DNA of 64,000 nt from Actinomycetota bacterium (GTDB taxonomy: Bacteria; Actinomycetota; Acidimicrobiia; Acidimicrobiales; RAAP-2): assembly GCA_021324355.1 (NCBI GenBank), contig JAJPJD010000051.1:16606-80605 (forward strand). Reading direction: 5' to 3'. The position numbers and the translations under genes are program-made. Shown here piece by piece: positions 56,712 through 64,000 of this stretch. Under the pieces are notes generated by a model. The model worked only from the letters and a program-made list of their open reading frames with translations. It searched no databases and was not told where the DNA came from. Numbering within the stretch: position 1 is the first letter of the stretch; every line of letters starts with the position of its first letter.

Positions 56712-57641
56712 TCAGGCGCGGTCCTCGCGGCGGTGCTGTCGGTCGGGGTCGACACCATCGTTCAGCCCGGTCCAGTGGTCGTCGGCCCGAGGCGGCAGCC
56801 AGGCCCGCCGGCGGGCCCGTCGCTCGGCCCGCTCGAGGTGCCGCTCCACGTCGGACCACAGGAGCGGATCCGGGTCCTGTCCTTGGGACAGGGCGTGCTG
56901 GGCCTTGGCCAGACCGACGAACGCAACGCCCCAGAGGACCGCGATCGTGACGAACTTGGCCACGAACCCGGCCAGCTGCTGGTCGAGGAGGGGCGACACA
57001 TGAAAGATCCGGGGGCCGGCGGCGAAGTGGGGGTAGAGGGGGTGACGGGCAAAGATCCACACGATGGCCAAGAAGGAGGGCACCACCGACTGCACGATGA
57101 GGTAGCCCGCCCGCCCGAGGGCAGAGGGACGGTCGGTCGCCGGCAGCTGTGGGGAGACCGGGGCCCACAGCACTACGCCGGCCGCAAGCAGGACCAGGTC
57201 GAGGCCGGCTCGGGCCCACCCCGAGGATCCCTCGGCCTCGACTGCCGGGGTGGTGAGGGTGGCCACCGCGACCAGTGTCACCACGACCACCGCGACCGTC
57301 GGCCGCGAGCAGCGGCGAAGGGTCCAGTCGAGCGCAGCCGGCCGGGTCAGCCGAGCCATGAGGGGTGCCGGCACCGCCGCCAAGGCGAGCGGTGGGACGG
57401 CCAGCAGGAGCAGCACCCGCTGCACCACCAGGGCGGTCAACGACGTGTGGGCAGCCAGCTCGGCCAGCGGCCAGGACAGTGCGACCAGGGCAAGCACGAA
57501 GGCGCCGACTGCCGAGGCGATCTGGCGCCGAGTGGCTCCGCCGTGCCTGCCCACGCTGTAGCCGTAGGCGAGGGCCACCAGGGCGAGCACCGTCCAGGCC
57601 CCCACGTCAGGGTGGAAGCGCCATGGCGAGACGGTCAGCAC
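56712..57641 (-). CDS. ctaG: Cytochrome c oxidase assembly protein, CtaG (caa3) type
   Basis: 309 residues, seven predicted membrane segments, PF09678-like. Near the N-terminus is WRFHPDVGAWTVLALVALAYGY, followed by a VLALVALSWPLAELAAHTSLTALVVQRVLLLL stretch that corresponds to the S…HM.QH region of the family; the usual His pair is weakened here. The C-terminal 60 residues are cytosolic and charged, rich in Arg/Glu. Involved in copper-centre assembly of terminal oxidase in Bacillus. No oxidase genes in the window. GTG start at 57641, 32 nt from the divergent pafBC start. Confidence 0.75.
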   Translation of the reverse strand: MLTVSPWRFHPDVGAWTVLALVALAYGYSVGRHGGATRRQIASAVGAFVLALVALSWPLAELAAHTSLTALVVQRVLLLLAVPPLALAAVPAPLMARLTRPAALDWTLRRCSRPTVAVVVVTLVAVATLTTPAVEAEGSSGWARAGLDLVLLAAGVVLWAPVSPQLPATDRPSALGRAGYLIVQSVVPSFLAIVWIFARHPLYPHFAAGPRIFHVSPLLDQQLAGFVAKFVTIAVLWGVAFVGLAKAQHALSQGQDPDPLLWSDVERHLERAERRARRRAWLPPRADDHWTGLNDGVDPDRQHRREDRA

Positions 57642-57673
57642 CGCCCCGAGTCCCCCGCCCTACGCTGAGCCCG

Positions 57674-59602
57674 ATGCCCACGCTCGATCGGCTGGAGCGC
57701 CTGACCGACCTGGTGCTGGTGCTGCTGCAGGCCACGCGGCCGCTGACCCTGAGCGAGCTGGCCCGGGACGTGCCCGGGTACCCAGAGGGCCGCGATGCCC
57801 GGCGGCAGGCCTTCGAGCGGGACAAGCGGCTCTTGCGCGAAGAGGGGATCCCGGTGTTGACCGAAGCGGTGGAGGGGCCCGAGCAGTTCGGGTACCGGAT
57901 CGATCCCGACACCTTCTACCTGCCTGATCTCCACCTGACCCCCGATGAACAGGCGGCGCTGCAGCTCGCCGTCGCCGGCGTGCACCTGGGGGATCCTAGT
58001 GGTCGGGATGCCCTGGCCAAGCTGGGCGCCTCGGGCCTGGCCGATGCCCGGCCACTGGCCTCGTTGGACCCGCCGCCGGCGTTGGTCCCCCTGTTCGAGG
58101 CGGTCAGGCGTCGTGCTCTGGTGCGGTTCCGCCATCGCGGCGTCCAGCGTCAGCTGGCCCCGGCCGGGCTGTGGTTCCGGCACGGTCACTGGTACGCGGT
58201 GGGCTGGGACCTCGACCGGCACGGGCCCCGGAGCTTTCGGGTCGACCGGATTGCAGCGGACCCCGAGGTCGGCCCCGACGGCAGTGGGGCGCTCCCGGAG
58301 GGCTTCGACCCTGCGGCGGCGGTTCCCGACGAGCCCTGGCTGGCCGGCGGCGAGGACGTCGAGGAGGTGGAGCTGGCCGTCGACTCGGTGGAAGCCGGGC
58401 GGGTGCTCGCTGAGCTCGGCGACGACGCGCTGATAGGACGGGAGGCCGACGGATCAGTCCGGCTCCGAGTGCGGGTCACCAACCGGGTGGGCTTCCGGTC
58501 GTTCGTGCTGGGGCTGCTCGATCATGCCGAGGTGCTGCAGCCGCCGGCGGTGCGCAACGAGATCGTGGAGTGGCTGCAGGCGATCGCCAGCGCGCCGCGC
58601 CCGGGTGGCCGCGGGACGGCTCCGCCCACGCTCAGCCCTGGCGGCGATGACCGGTCCGCACCCTCGCGCCCGCCCGGGCGCGATGTCCGTCAGCGGCTTC
58701 GCCGCCTGCTCGCCATCGTGGGGTGGCTGGCCCGGGTCGGGGCCGCCCCCATCGACGAGGTCGCCCAGCGCTTCGGTCTCAGCCGGGACGAGCTGGTGCG
58801 GGAGCTCGAGCTGGCCGCCTGCTGCGGGGTGCCTCCCTACTCGCCTGACGTCCTGATGGAGATCGTGGTCACCGAGACCACGGTGGAGGCCTTCTTGCCC
58901 GAGGGCTTGGCCCGCCCGAGACGGCTCACCCCGGCCGAGGGGTTCGCGCTGGCCGCCGCCGCCCGGACCATCCTCGCCGTGCCGGGCGCCGATCCCGATG
59001 GGTCGTTGGCCCGGGCGGCGGCCAAGCTCGAAGAGGTCCTCGGGTCCCGGGGCAGCCTCACGGTCGAGCTCCCAGTACCGCCGTTGCTCCCCGAGGTGAC
59101 CCGCCTGGTCGACGAGCAGCGCTCAGCCGACATCGTCTACCACTCCGGGTCTACCGACGAGGTCACCGAGCGCCGGGTCGACCCGGTACAGGTCGTCTCG
59201 CTCGACGGCCGCTGGTACCTCGATGCCTTCTGCCACCGGGCCGGCGGTATCCGGCGGTTCCGGGTCGATCGCATCCAGCGAGTGCGCGACGCGGGCCCGG
59301 TACAGGAGCGGGTCACGCCCGCAGAGCCCCCTGACGACGCGTTCGTCCCGGGGCCAGGGGCGCAGGTGGTCGAGCTCGAGCTCGACCCGGGGTCGGCCTG
59401 GGTCCTCGAAAGCGTCCCGGTCCTGGGGTCGACCCGGCGACCTGACGGCGGCGCCACGGTCACGTTGGCAGTCGGGGGCAAAGCGTGGTTCGAGCGCCTG
59501 TTGCTGCAGGCCGGCGCTGGCGCACAGGTGCTCGGGCCGCCCGAGTGGGTCGACGTTGGGCGGGCGGCGGCCGAGCGGGTCCTGGGCCGGTACCGTCGCT
59601 GA
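57674..59602 (+). CDS. pafBC: PafB–PafC fused WYL-domain transcriptional regulator
   Basis: 642 residues, two tandem HTH–WYL–WCX modules. The first (about 1–320) has the winged helix LERLTDLVLVLLQATRPLTLSELA and WYL region HWYAVGWDLDRHG…FRVDRI. The second (about 335–642) has LRRLLAIVGWLARVGAAPIDEVA and RWYLDAFCHRAGGIRRFRVDRIQRV. In mycobacteria the PafB/PafC heterodimer activates LexA-independent DNA-damage genes; fused versions are known in other actinobacteria. Here it is not beside pafA/proteasome or tat genes. ATG 7 nt after TACGCT (57661–57666), leaderless. Confidence 0.9.
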   Translation: MPTLDRLERLTDLVLVLLQATRPLTLSELARDVPGYPEGRDARRQAFERDKRLLREEGIPVLTEAVEGPEQFGYRIDPDTFYLPDLHLTPDEQAALQLAVAGVHLGDPSGRDALAKLGASGLADARPLASLDPPPALVPLFEAVRRRALVRFRHRGVQRQLAPAGLWFRHGHWYAVGWDLDRHGPRSFRVDRIAADPEVGPDGSGALPEGFDPAAAVPDEPWLAGGEDVEEVELAVDSVEAGRVLAELGDDALIGREADGSVRLRVRVTNRVGFRSFVLGLLDHAEVLQPPAVRNEIVEWLQAIASAPRPGGRGTAPPTLSPGGDDRSAPSRPPGRDVRQRLRRLLAIVGWLARVGAAPIDEVAQRFGLSRDELVRELELAACCGVPPYSPDVLMEIVVTETTVEAFLPEGLARPRRLTPAEGFALAAAARTILAVPGADPDGSLARAAAKLEEVLGSRGSLTVELPVPPLLPEVTRLVDEQRSADIVYHSGSTDEVTERRVDPVQVVSLDGRWYLDAFCHRAGGIRRFRVDRIQRVRDAGPVQERVTPAEPPDDAFVPGPGAQVVELELDPGSAWVLESVPVLGSTRRPDGGATVTLAVGGKAWFERLLLQAGAGAQVLGPPEWVDVGRAAAERVLGRYRR

Positions 59603-59635
59603 ACGCGACCGTTGTCCTCTGGGACAACGACGGCG

Positions 59636-61021
59636 GTGCTGCGCGTTTCCACGGTGCACGATCCGAGGCTCGACTACTACCTCACGGACCTCGGCGACGA
59701 GCTGCGTCGGGTCGCGCCCGGGCTGCTGGTCGACGCCAGCCGGTGGCTGGGTGCCGGCGCGGCCCCGCTCGGGCTCGACCGGACGCCGGACCGCTCCACG
59801 GTGCTGGCAGTGTTGGAGGGCCGCCATCCGCGCACCGGTCGGGTCCTTGCCTCGGCCCGCCGCTCGGTGGTCGCCTACGACCTCACCTTTTCGGTCCCCA
59901 AATCAGTCAGCGTCCTGTTCGGTCTGGGCGACCGGCACGCAGCCGAGGCGGTGGCACGGGCGCACCACGACGCGGTCGCCGCGGCACTGGGCTACGTGGA
60001 GCGCCGCGCCGCCGCCCTGCGGTGGAGCGGCCCCGACGGGCAGGTCCTGGTGGGATGCGACGGGGTGGTGGCCCCGGCCGTCACCCACTGCCTGAGTCGG
60101 GCTGGCGACCCCCACCTGCACACGCACGTGGTGGTGGCCAACCTTGCCCATGGCGTCGACGGGCGATGGCGGGCGCTCGACGGACGGAGCCTGTTCGCCC
60201 ACGCCAAGGCGGCCGGGTCGCTGCACGACGCCCACCTGCGGGCCGCCCTGTCCGAGGGCCTGGGTGCCCGCTGGTCGTGGCGGGGGCGAAGCGGTTGGGA
60301 GCTCGAGGGCAGCGATCCGGTGGCCCTCGCCGCGCTCTCCGGCCGGGCCAGCCAGATCCGCCAGGAGCTGTGGGCCCTGGGCGGCACCTCGAGGCGAGCT
60401 CGCCATGTTGCCTGGGCTGCCACCCGGGAACCCAAGGCGGCCGGGCCCTCGGGGGCGGTGCTGCGGGCCGAGTGGGCGGCACGCTCGGGCTGGGCCGGCA
60501 TCGACCTCGCGGTCGGCCACCGTGATGCCGACCCGGCAACGTTGGACGAACATCGGTTCGCGGCGGTCATTGCCGGTGCTGCGCCCTCAGGGGTGTGCCG
60601 GCGCGACGTGGTCGCGGCCTGGGCCACCGGAGCGGGGCAGGGGGTCGACGGCCACCAGCTGCAGCTGGCCGTCGATCACTGGGCGCCCGCCACGGCTGAC
60701 CTCGGCGTGGCCGAACCCCGCCGAGCGCCCGCTCTGGTCCTCCCCCCACGGGCGGCGCTCCGGGCGCTCGGGCCGCGCCCGGTGGGGGTGGCCGGGCAGG
60801 CCGAATGGCGGGCGGCCGCGGCGGCGATCGATCGCTACCGAGCGCGCTGGGGGGTTGCCTTCGACCCCAGCGAGATCGGCGGTGCGTCGCTGGTCGCCTT
60901 CTCACCGGCACGCGTCGCCGACCATCTGGAGGTCTCTCAGTTGATCGGCGAGGTGCGTGTCCGTCTGGGGCGTCACCATCGCTCGGCGCTCGAGCGCGAC
61001 GGGCACGTGCTGGGGCGCTGA
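59636..61021 (+). CDS. MobF/TrwC-type relaxase, domain-only
   Basis: 461 residues. It has the complete relaxase domain and little else: twin tyrosine at 14–15 (LDYYLTDLG), Asp82 in DLTFSVPKSVSVLFGL, and the histidine triad in HCLSRAGDPHLHTHVVVAN (His151, His160, His162, with His164). TrwC/TraI normally continue into a 5'–3' helicase; that part is absent, replaced by about 170 residues ending SALERDGHVLGR. All nicking residues are present, so it could be active. The GTG at 59636 gives the usual short N-terminus; an upstream TTG at 59612 is weaker. No oriT was proven, but a palindromic repeat lies at its 3' end. Confidence 0.85.
   Translation: MLRVSTVHDPRLDYYLTDLGDELRRVAPGLLVDASRWLGAGAAPLGLDRTPDRSTVLAVLEGRHPRTGRVLASARRSVVAYDLTFSVPKSVSVLFGLGDRHAAEAVARAHHDAVAAALGYVERRAAALRWSGPDGQVLVGCDGVVAPAVTHCLSRAGDPHLHTHVVVANLAHGVDGRWRALDGRSLFAHAKAAGSLHDAHLRAALSEGLGARWSWRGRSGWELEGSDPVALAALSGRASQIRQELWALGGTSRRARHVAWAATREPKAAGPSGAVLRAEWAARSGWAGIDLAVGHRDADPATLDEHRFAAVIAGAAPSGVCRRDVVAAWATGAGQGVDGHQLQLAVDHWAPATADLGVAEPRRAPALVLPPRAALRALGPRPVGVAGQAEWRAAAAAIDRYRARWGVAFDPSEIGGASLVAFSPARVADHLEVSQLIGEVRVRLGRHHRSALERDGHVLGR
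60981..61002. repeat. 22-bp direct repeat, copy 1 (in relaxase 3' end)
   Basis: Identical to 61979–62000. It contains the 12-bp palindrome GCGCTCGAGCGC. A partial third copy (GCTCGAGCGCGA) lies at 61043–61054, just after the relaxase stop. Confidence 0.8.
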
Positions 61022-61249
61022 CGGGCGTCGCTCAGCTCCCCGGCTCGAGCGCGAGGGGCGGGGGGCCAGACGGGCGATGCCCACTGAGGCCTGCTCGCGT
61101 ACGATCCAGTTCCATCCGATCCCTCGGTCGCCGCTCCGGAGGTTCCAGCCAGGTCTTGGCCCGCGGTTCGCATCCTGGTCCCTCCGGGCAGGCTGATCCC
61201 CGGTTCGGTCCGTACCGCGACGTCGGGTCGCCGACGAGGAGGTGACCGG

Positions 61250-61822
61250 GTGGCTGACGGAGTGACGCTGCACATCAGTCGCCGGGCGATCCGGGCAGCC
61301 GGCATGGTGGCTGCAGCGGTCGTGATCGCCGGAGGCGCCTTCGCCCTCGGGCACTTCACCGCACCTTCTGTCACTGCAGGGCATCGCCCTCTTGCAACCC
61401 GCACCGGGACGCGGGCAACCTTTTTCCCCGCGTCACCTCCGAGCCCACCGACGACCGTCGCGCTGCCAGAGGTCGCGTCCTGCGCCGGCCCTGACAGTCC
61501 GCCGGTGCTCCGTCCGGCGCTCATCGGGTTCGGTTGTGCTGGGCTGAACAGCGGGGTGCGCAACATCACGTGGACGTCGTGGGGGAGTGAGGCCGCGTAC
61601 GGGATCGGCACCCTCTACGAAGACAACTGTGTGCCGGACTGCGCCGCAGGCTCCGATGCCATCTACCCGAACACCAGGATCGAGCTCGATCTCCCCGTCA
61701 CCTTCGACGGGGCTCTCGTCTTCAGCCAGATCCTCGTGACCCCGCCCCCCGGCGCGAGTCCTCTGTACAACCCCAGCCAGACCGGCAGTGAGGGAGGGGG
61801 ATGGGGTGCAGGCGAGCCGTGA
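61250..61822 (+). CDS. Small exported protein with Cys-containing C-terminal domain
   Basis: 190 residues. Anchor or signal at about 17–37 (AAGMVAAAVVIAGGAFALGHF), a Pro/Thr linker, then a domain of about 110 residues with four cysteines (ASCAGP, GFGCAG, DNCVPDCAAG) and the segment ITWTSWGSEAAYGIGTLYEDN. I have a sense that this SWG/CxPxCA pattern recurs in secreted actinobacterial proteins of unknown function, but cannot name the family. The GTG follows a strong GAGGAGGTGA; TACGAT at 61100–61105 may be the −10. The gene is bracketed by the two copies of the 22-bp repeat. Confidence 0.7.
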   Translation: MADGVTLHISRRAIRAAGMVAAAVVIAGGAFALGHFTAPSVTAGHRPLATRTGTRATFFPASPPSPPTTVALPEVASCAGPDSPPVLRPALIGFGCAGLNSGVRNITWTSWGSEAAYGIGTLYEDNCVPDCAAGSDAIYPNTRIELDLPVTFDGALVFSQILVTPPPGASPLYNPSQTGSEGGGWGAGEP

Positions 61823-61978
61823 GACCTCCGACCCGGCTCCGCTCCAGAGGGGCCCGCGTCCGCACCGCCCAGCCGAGACGTCTGGTCGTGGCGGCCCTGC
61901 CGCGCCTGCGCTTCCCAAGCCGCCGGTGCGCGCGGCGCTGGGCGCCGCCCAGGGGTGCCCCGCCGAGGCAGTGCCGGT

Positions 61979-62000
61979 GCTCGGCGCTCGAGCGCGACGG
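61979..62000. repeat. 22-bp direct repeat, copy 2
   Basis: Exact copy of 60981–61002, 998 bp away, in the 207-nt spacer between the exported protein and the coupling-protein stop. The following 30 nt are loosely similar as well. Confidence 0.8.
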
Positions 62001-62029
62001 TCAGGTGCACGGGTGCGGCGCGTCGTTGC

Positions 62030-63388
62030 TCAGCGCTCAGGGTTCGAGCGGGTTCGGGCCGGGGTGACCAGGGCCCGCCAGGGGAGATCGCGGTGGGCCG
62101 GGGTGAGCTGGACCCATCCCATGCGCCGCCACGCGTCCATGGCCAGGGCGCTGCCCGGTCGGCCGCGGGCAATGACGTCGGGTGGCAGCCGGCGGCGGAG
62201 CACGGCCGAGGTGGTGACCGAGGCGACCACCGTGCGTTCGCCTTGGGTCAGTCCCCGCGTGTGCATCTCGAGCTCCACGTCCCCGGCCAGCACTGACAGC
62301 GCCTCGAGGGTCCTTGTGTCAGCGATTCCCGGGAGCACCACGGTGGTGCCGAACAACGACAGGAAGCCGTCGGCGTCGGCCCCCCAGCGGCTGCGGGCCT
62401 GAGACAGGTCCTGGAGGCAGGCCAGCACGAGCAGGCCCTGCCCGGCTCCTTCGCTCACGATGGAGGGGAGATCGGGGAGTGGCGCGATGTTTGCCACCTC
62501 GTCCAGGGCGAAGACGACCGGAGGGCCAAGCAGGCCGGCCCGGGCGCGGTCGTAGGCGGCCTCCTTGATCTCGCTCAACAGGCCGACCACCAGTGGTGCC
62601 AGGAGCTGCTGCTGACGCCCGGGTGCGCACACGTACAGGGTGTTGGCGGACTCGCAGAAGGCGACCGGGTCCAGGTAGGGGGGCTCAGTCGAGGCGAGCG
62701 CGGCCGTCGAGCGGTAGGCGGACAGCACGCCGGAGGCGGTCGACCAGATGCCGGATTGCTCTCGCTCGTCGGTGGCCAGGATCCCAGCGAGCACGTCGCG
62801 CGCTGCAGGTGGCGCGCCTTGGCGTTCCAAGGCGCGCAGCGGCGGGCCGCCATCGTGTCGGTCGACCCAGGCGAGGACCTCGCGCATCGAATGCGCGTCG
62901 AGTGCCGCGGCATGGAGGACCGGCGCCAGCAGGGAGGCGGCGCGCTCGGTCCAATGGTCCTCTCCCGGTGCGCGCGCTGCGCGGTTAGCCCGGCGGTGCG
63001 AGTCGACCATCGCGTCGGCCATGGCGAGAGCACCGTCCCAATCCTTGGCTGCGTTGAGCGGTGACCAGCCGATGGGGATGACGCCGTCGGGCGGATCGAC
63101 CGAGCCGCTCGGGTCGAACAGCATCGTCCAGCCCCTCTCGGTGCGCGCTCGGGCCGTGGAGAAAAGGACATCGGGCTTGGTCGAGGTGGTCACGACCGCA
63201 CCGGCGCACGCCAGCACGTTGGGGACCACGAGCGACGAGGTCTTTCCCGAGCGCGATGGTCCGAGGACCAGGCTGGAGCGTTGCGCGCCGCTCCACGCCC
63301 AGCCGCCGACGCCTTTGCCCAGGTAGAGGCCATGCTCAGAGGCTGCGCCCGCTCCTGCGCCCCAAGCCGGTCGGTGGTTCGGCATCAC
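62030..63388 (-). CDS. VirD4/TraG-type coupling ATPase without membrane anchor
   Basis: 452 residues. Walker A GPSRSGKTS at 43–51, Walker B region VVFALDEVANIAPL around 310–323, arginine/TraM-recognition part with LACLQDLSQARSRWG, and TTVVLPGIADTRTLEALSVLAG. These are hallmarks of type IV coupling proteins, which bring relaxase-bound DNA to a secretion channel. VirD4 proteins have about 150 N-terminal residues with two TMs; here the ATPase begins almost at once and the upstream frame has no hydrophobic segment. Start GTG 63388 or ATG 63385. It faces the relaxase and exported-protein genes; no mating-channel genes are present in the window. Confidence 0.85.
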   Translation of the reverse strand: MMPNHRPAWGAGAGAASEHGLYLGKGVGGWAWSGAQRSSLVLGPSRSGKTSSLVVPNVLACAGAVVTTSTKPDVLFSTARARTERGWTMLFDPSGSVDPPDGVIPIGWSPLNAAKDWDGALAMADAMVDSHRRANRAARAPGEDHWTERAASLLAPVLHAAALDAHSMREVLAWVDRHDGGPPLRALERQGAPPAARDVLAGILATDEREQSGIWSTASGVLSAYRSTAALASTEPPYLDPVAFCESANTLYVCAPGRQQQLLAPLVVGLLSEIKEAAYDRARAGLLGPPVVFALDEVANIAPLPDLPSIVSEGAGQGLLVLACLQDLSQARSRWGADADGFLSLFGTTVVLPGIADTRTLEALSVLAGDVELEMHTRGLTQGERTVVASVTTSAVLRRRLPPDVIARGRPGSALAMDAWRRMGWVQLTPAHRDLPWRALVTPARTRSNPER

Positions 63389-63908
63389 CGGGCGCAGCGA
63401 GTCGCAGCACAGGGTGGGAGCGGCGGTGTCTTGGCCATCGGAGCCGAATGGTCGCTGACCTCGCGCATGATGACCGACCGGCGCTCGGTTCCAGTCTCGC
63501 GGTCGTCATGGTTCGTGTGACCGATATCGAATCGAACGTGTCTGGTCGTCGTTGCGCGCTGTTTCTACGACAACCACGTGTAGTGGCGAGCGCGCGCAAT
63601 GACATCTGGGATGTGCGCGTGTTGGCGCGTCTGCAGAGGAATTCCTTCAGTTGCGGACATCGAACAGGTAATCTGAGCGCGCTGCTTCGCGTTGTGGTTG
63701 TGCAACGCAAAGCGGTTCACAACACGTCGTTGTGACGGGGAGCTCGGAGCGTGGGTGTCAAGACGAACGAGACACGGTCTGGGTCGACACTCCACCTCGC
63801 TTCGAGCGAGGCAGCCGGTGCAGCGATGCGGCTCCCGATGACGTCGGTCGTCGGCGGCTCGCAGGCTTCACCTCGAGTCAACGATGAACCCTCAAGGGAG
63901 GTACATCT
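63389..63908. other. AT-richer intergenic region before histone-like gene
   Basis: 520 nt with clearly lower GC than the surroundings. Short frames on both strands have no protein-like character. It contains the GTTGTG/CACAAC cluster described separately. Presumably it holds the promoters of the coupling-protein gene and of the histone-like gene; no −10 could be fixed. Confidence 0.5.
63717..63735. promoter_or_regulatory. Dyad operator candidate upstream of histone-like gene
   Basis: TCACAAC-N5-GTTGTGA, perfect 7-bp arms. Two tandem GTTGTG half-sites precede it (63691–63702). It sits about 175 nt before the histone-like GTG, so it may be an operator of a distant promoter or a nucleoid-protein site. 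Confidence 0.45.
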
Positions 63909-64000
63909 GTGGTAACGGCAAAGAAGCGGGCTCCGGCCAAGAAGGCGGCCAAGCGGGCTCCGGCGAAGAAGGCCGCCAAGCGGACCACCGCCAAGAAGGC
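63909..64000 (+). CDS. Lysine-rich histone-like protein, N-terminal start (runs off window)
   Basis: Only about 30 codons are visible: VTAKKRAPAKKAAKRAPAKK and onward, repeating (K)RAPAKKAA units as in histone H1-like or HU-tail proteins that compact high-GC chromosomes. The GTG at 63909 is preceded by AAGGGAGGT with ideal spacing, so the start is well supported. Whether an HU or other globular domain follows cannot be seen. Confidence 0.8.
   Translation, partial: MVTAKKRAPAKKAAKRAPAKKAAKRTTAKK

Noticed and set aside
61801..62402. Plus-strand frames after the exported protein
   Set aside because: Arg/Pro/Gly-rich composition and largely antisense to the coupling ATPase; no start signal.
63256..63735. 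159-codon plus-strand frame in the spacer before the histone-like gene
   Set aside because: Its first part is antisense to the coupling ATPase and the rest has no coding character; no ribosome binding site.

Overview
The window looks like chromosome from a high-GC actinobacterium, most likely class Acidimicrobiia or a close relative (inference). The evidence is the very high GC, frequent GTG starts, many TANNNT −10-like hexamers only 6–11 nt before start codons (leaderless transcription), a PafB–PafC fusion, a SecA with a SEC-C tail, DUF2510 and CtaG proteins, and a complete actinobacterial-style type IV pilus (T4P) locus. I saw no rRNA, tRNA, CRISPR array or insertion sequence.

Layout. 1–8.4 kb: 3' end of lipA, a DUF2510 membrane protein, a ferritin-like protein, metH, and divergently a PduO-type cobalamin adenosyltransferase coupled to pepA. 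8.7–11.7 kb: an SDR oxidoreductase, a nitroreductase and a rhodanese–MoeB fusion. 11.7–17.1 kb: propionate/methylmalonyl-CoA metabolism, with a mutase large subunit, an M20 amidohydrolase, a biotin carboxylase/BCCP subunit and biotin ligase. 17.2–19.9 kb: dTDP-rhamnose genes rfbB and rfbD plus a family 2 glycosyltransferase (rfbA lies apart at 30.3 kb; rfbC is not seen). 20.3–28.4 kb: secA, prfB, ftsE, ftsX and a large exported protein with cell-wall-binding repeats, closed by a strong hairpin. 28.8–38.3 kb: dienelactone hydrolase, msrB, rfbA, dxs, tldD/tldE, a GT-C-like membrane protein, an FmdB/Ruc-like zinc ribbon with a CIRCE-like operator, and moaC.

38.4–54.2 kb is the T4P region: a proline-rich cytosolic protein, the major pilin, pilMN (fused)–pilO–small lipoprotein, pilT, a prepilin peptidase lacking the GxGD motif, pilB, a second MshEN–PilT ATPase and pilC. 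A carboxyltransferase and two membrane or unknown genes are interspersed. 54.2–57.6 kb holds exported and membrane proteins and CtaG.

57.7–64.0 kb: PafBC (DNA-damage regulator), a relaxase-domain-only MobF protein, a small exported protein, a VirD4/TraG-like coupling ATPase without membrane anchor, and the first codons of a lysine-rich histone-like protein behind an AT-richer intergenic region with a dyad operator.

Functional links: MetH and the mutase both need cobalamin, and the adenosyltransferase supplies the adenosyl form. The biotin carboxylase, biotin ligase and 45-kb carboxyltransferase fit acyl-CoA carboxylation feeding methylmalonyl-CoA. PilB/PilT/PilT2 power pilin assembly by PilC, with PilMN–PilO as the alignment complex. 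The most unusual material is the remodelled T4P machinery, the HrcA/CIRCE–FmdB pairing, and the isolated relaxase plus coupling-protein pair near an internal 22-bp direct repeat.
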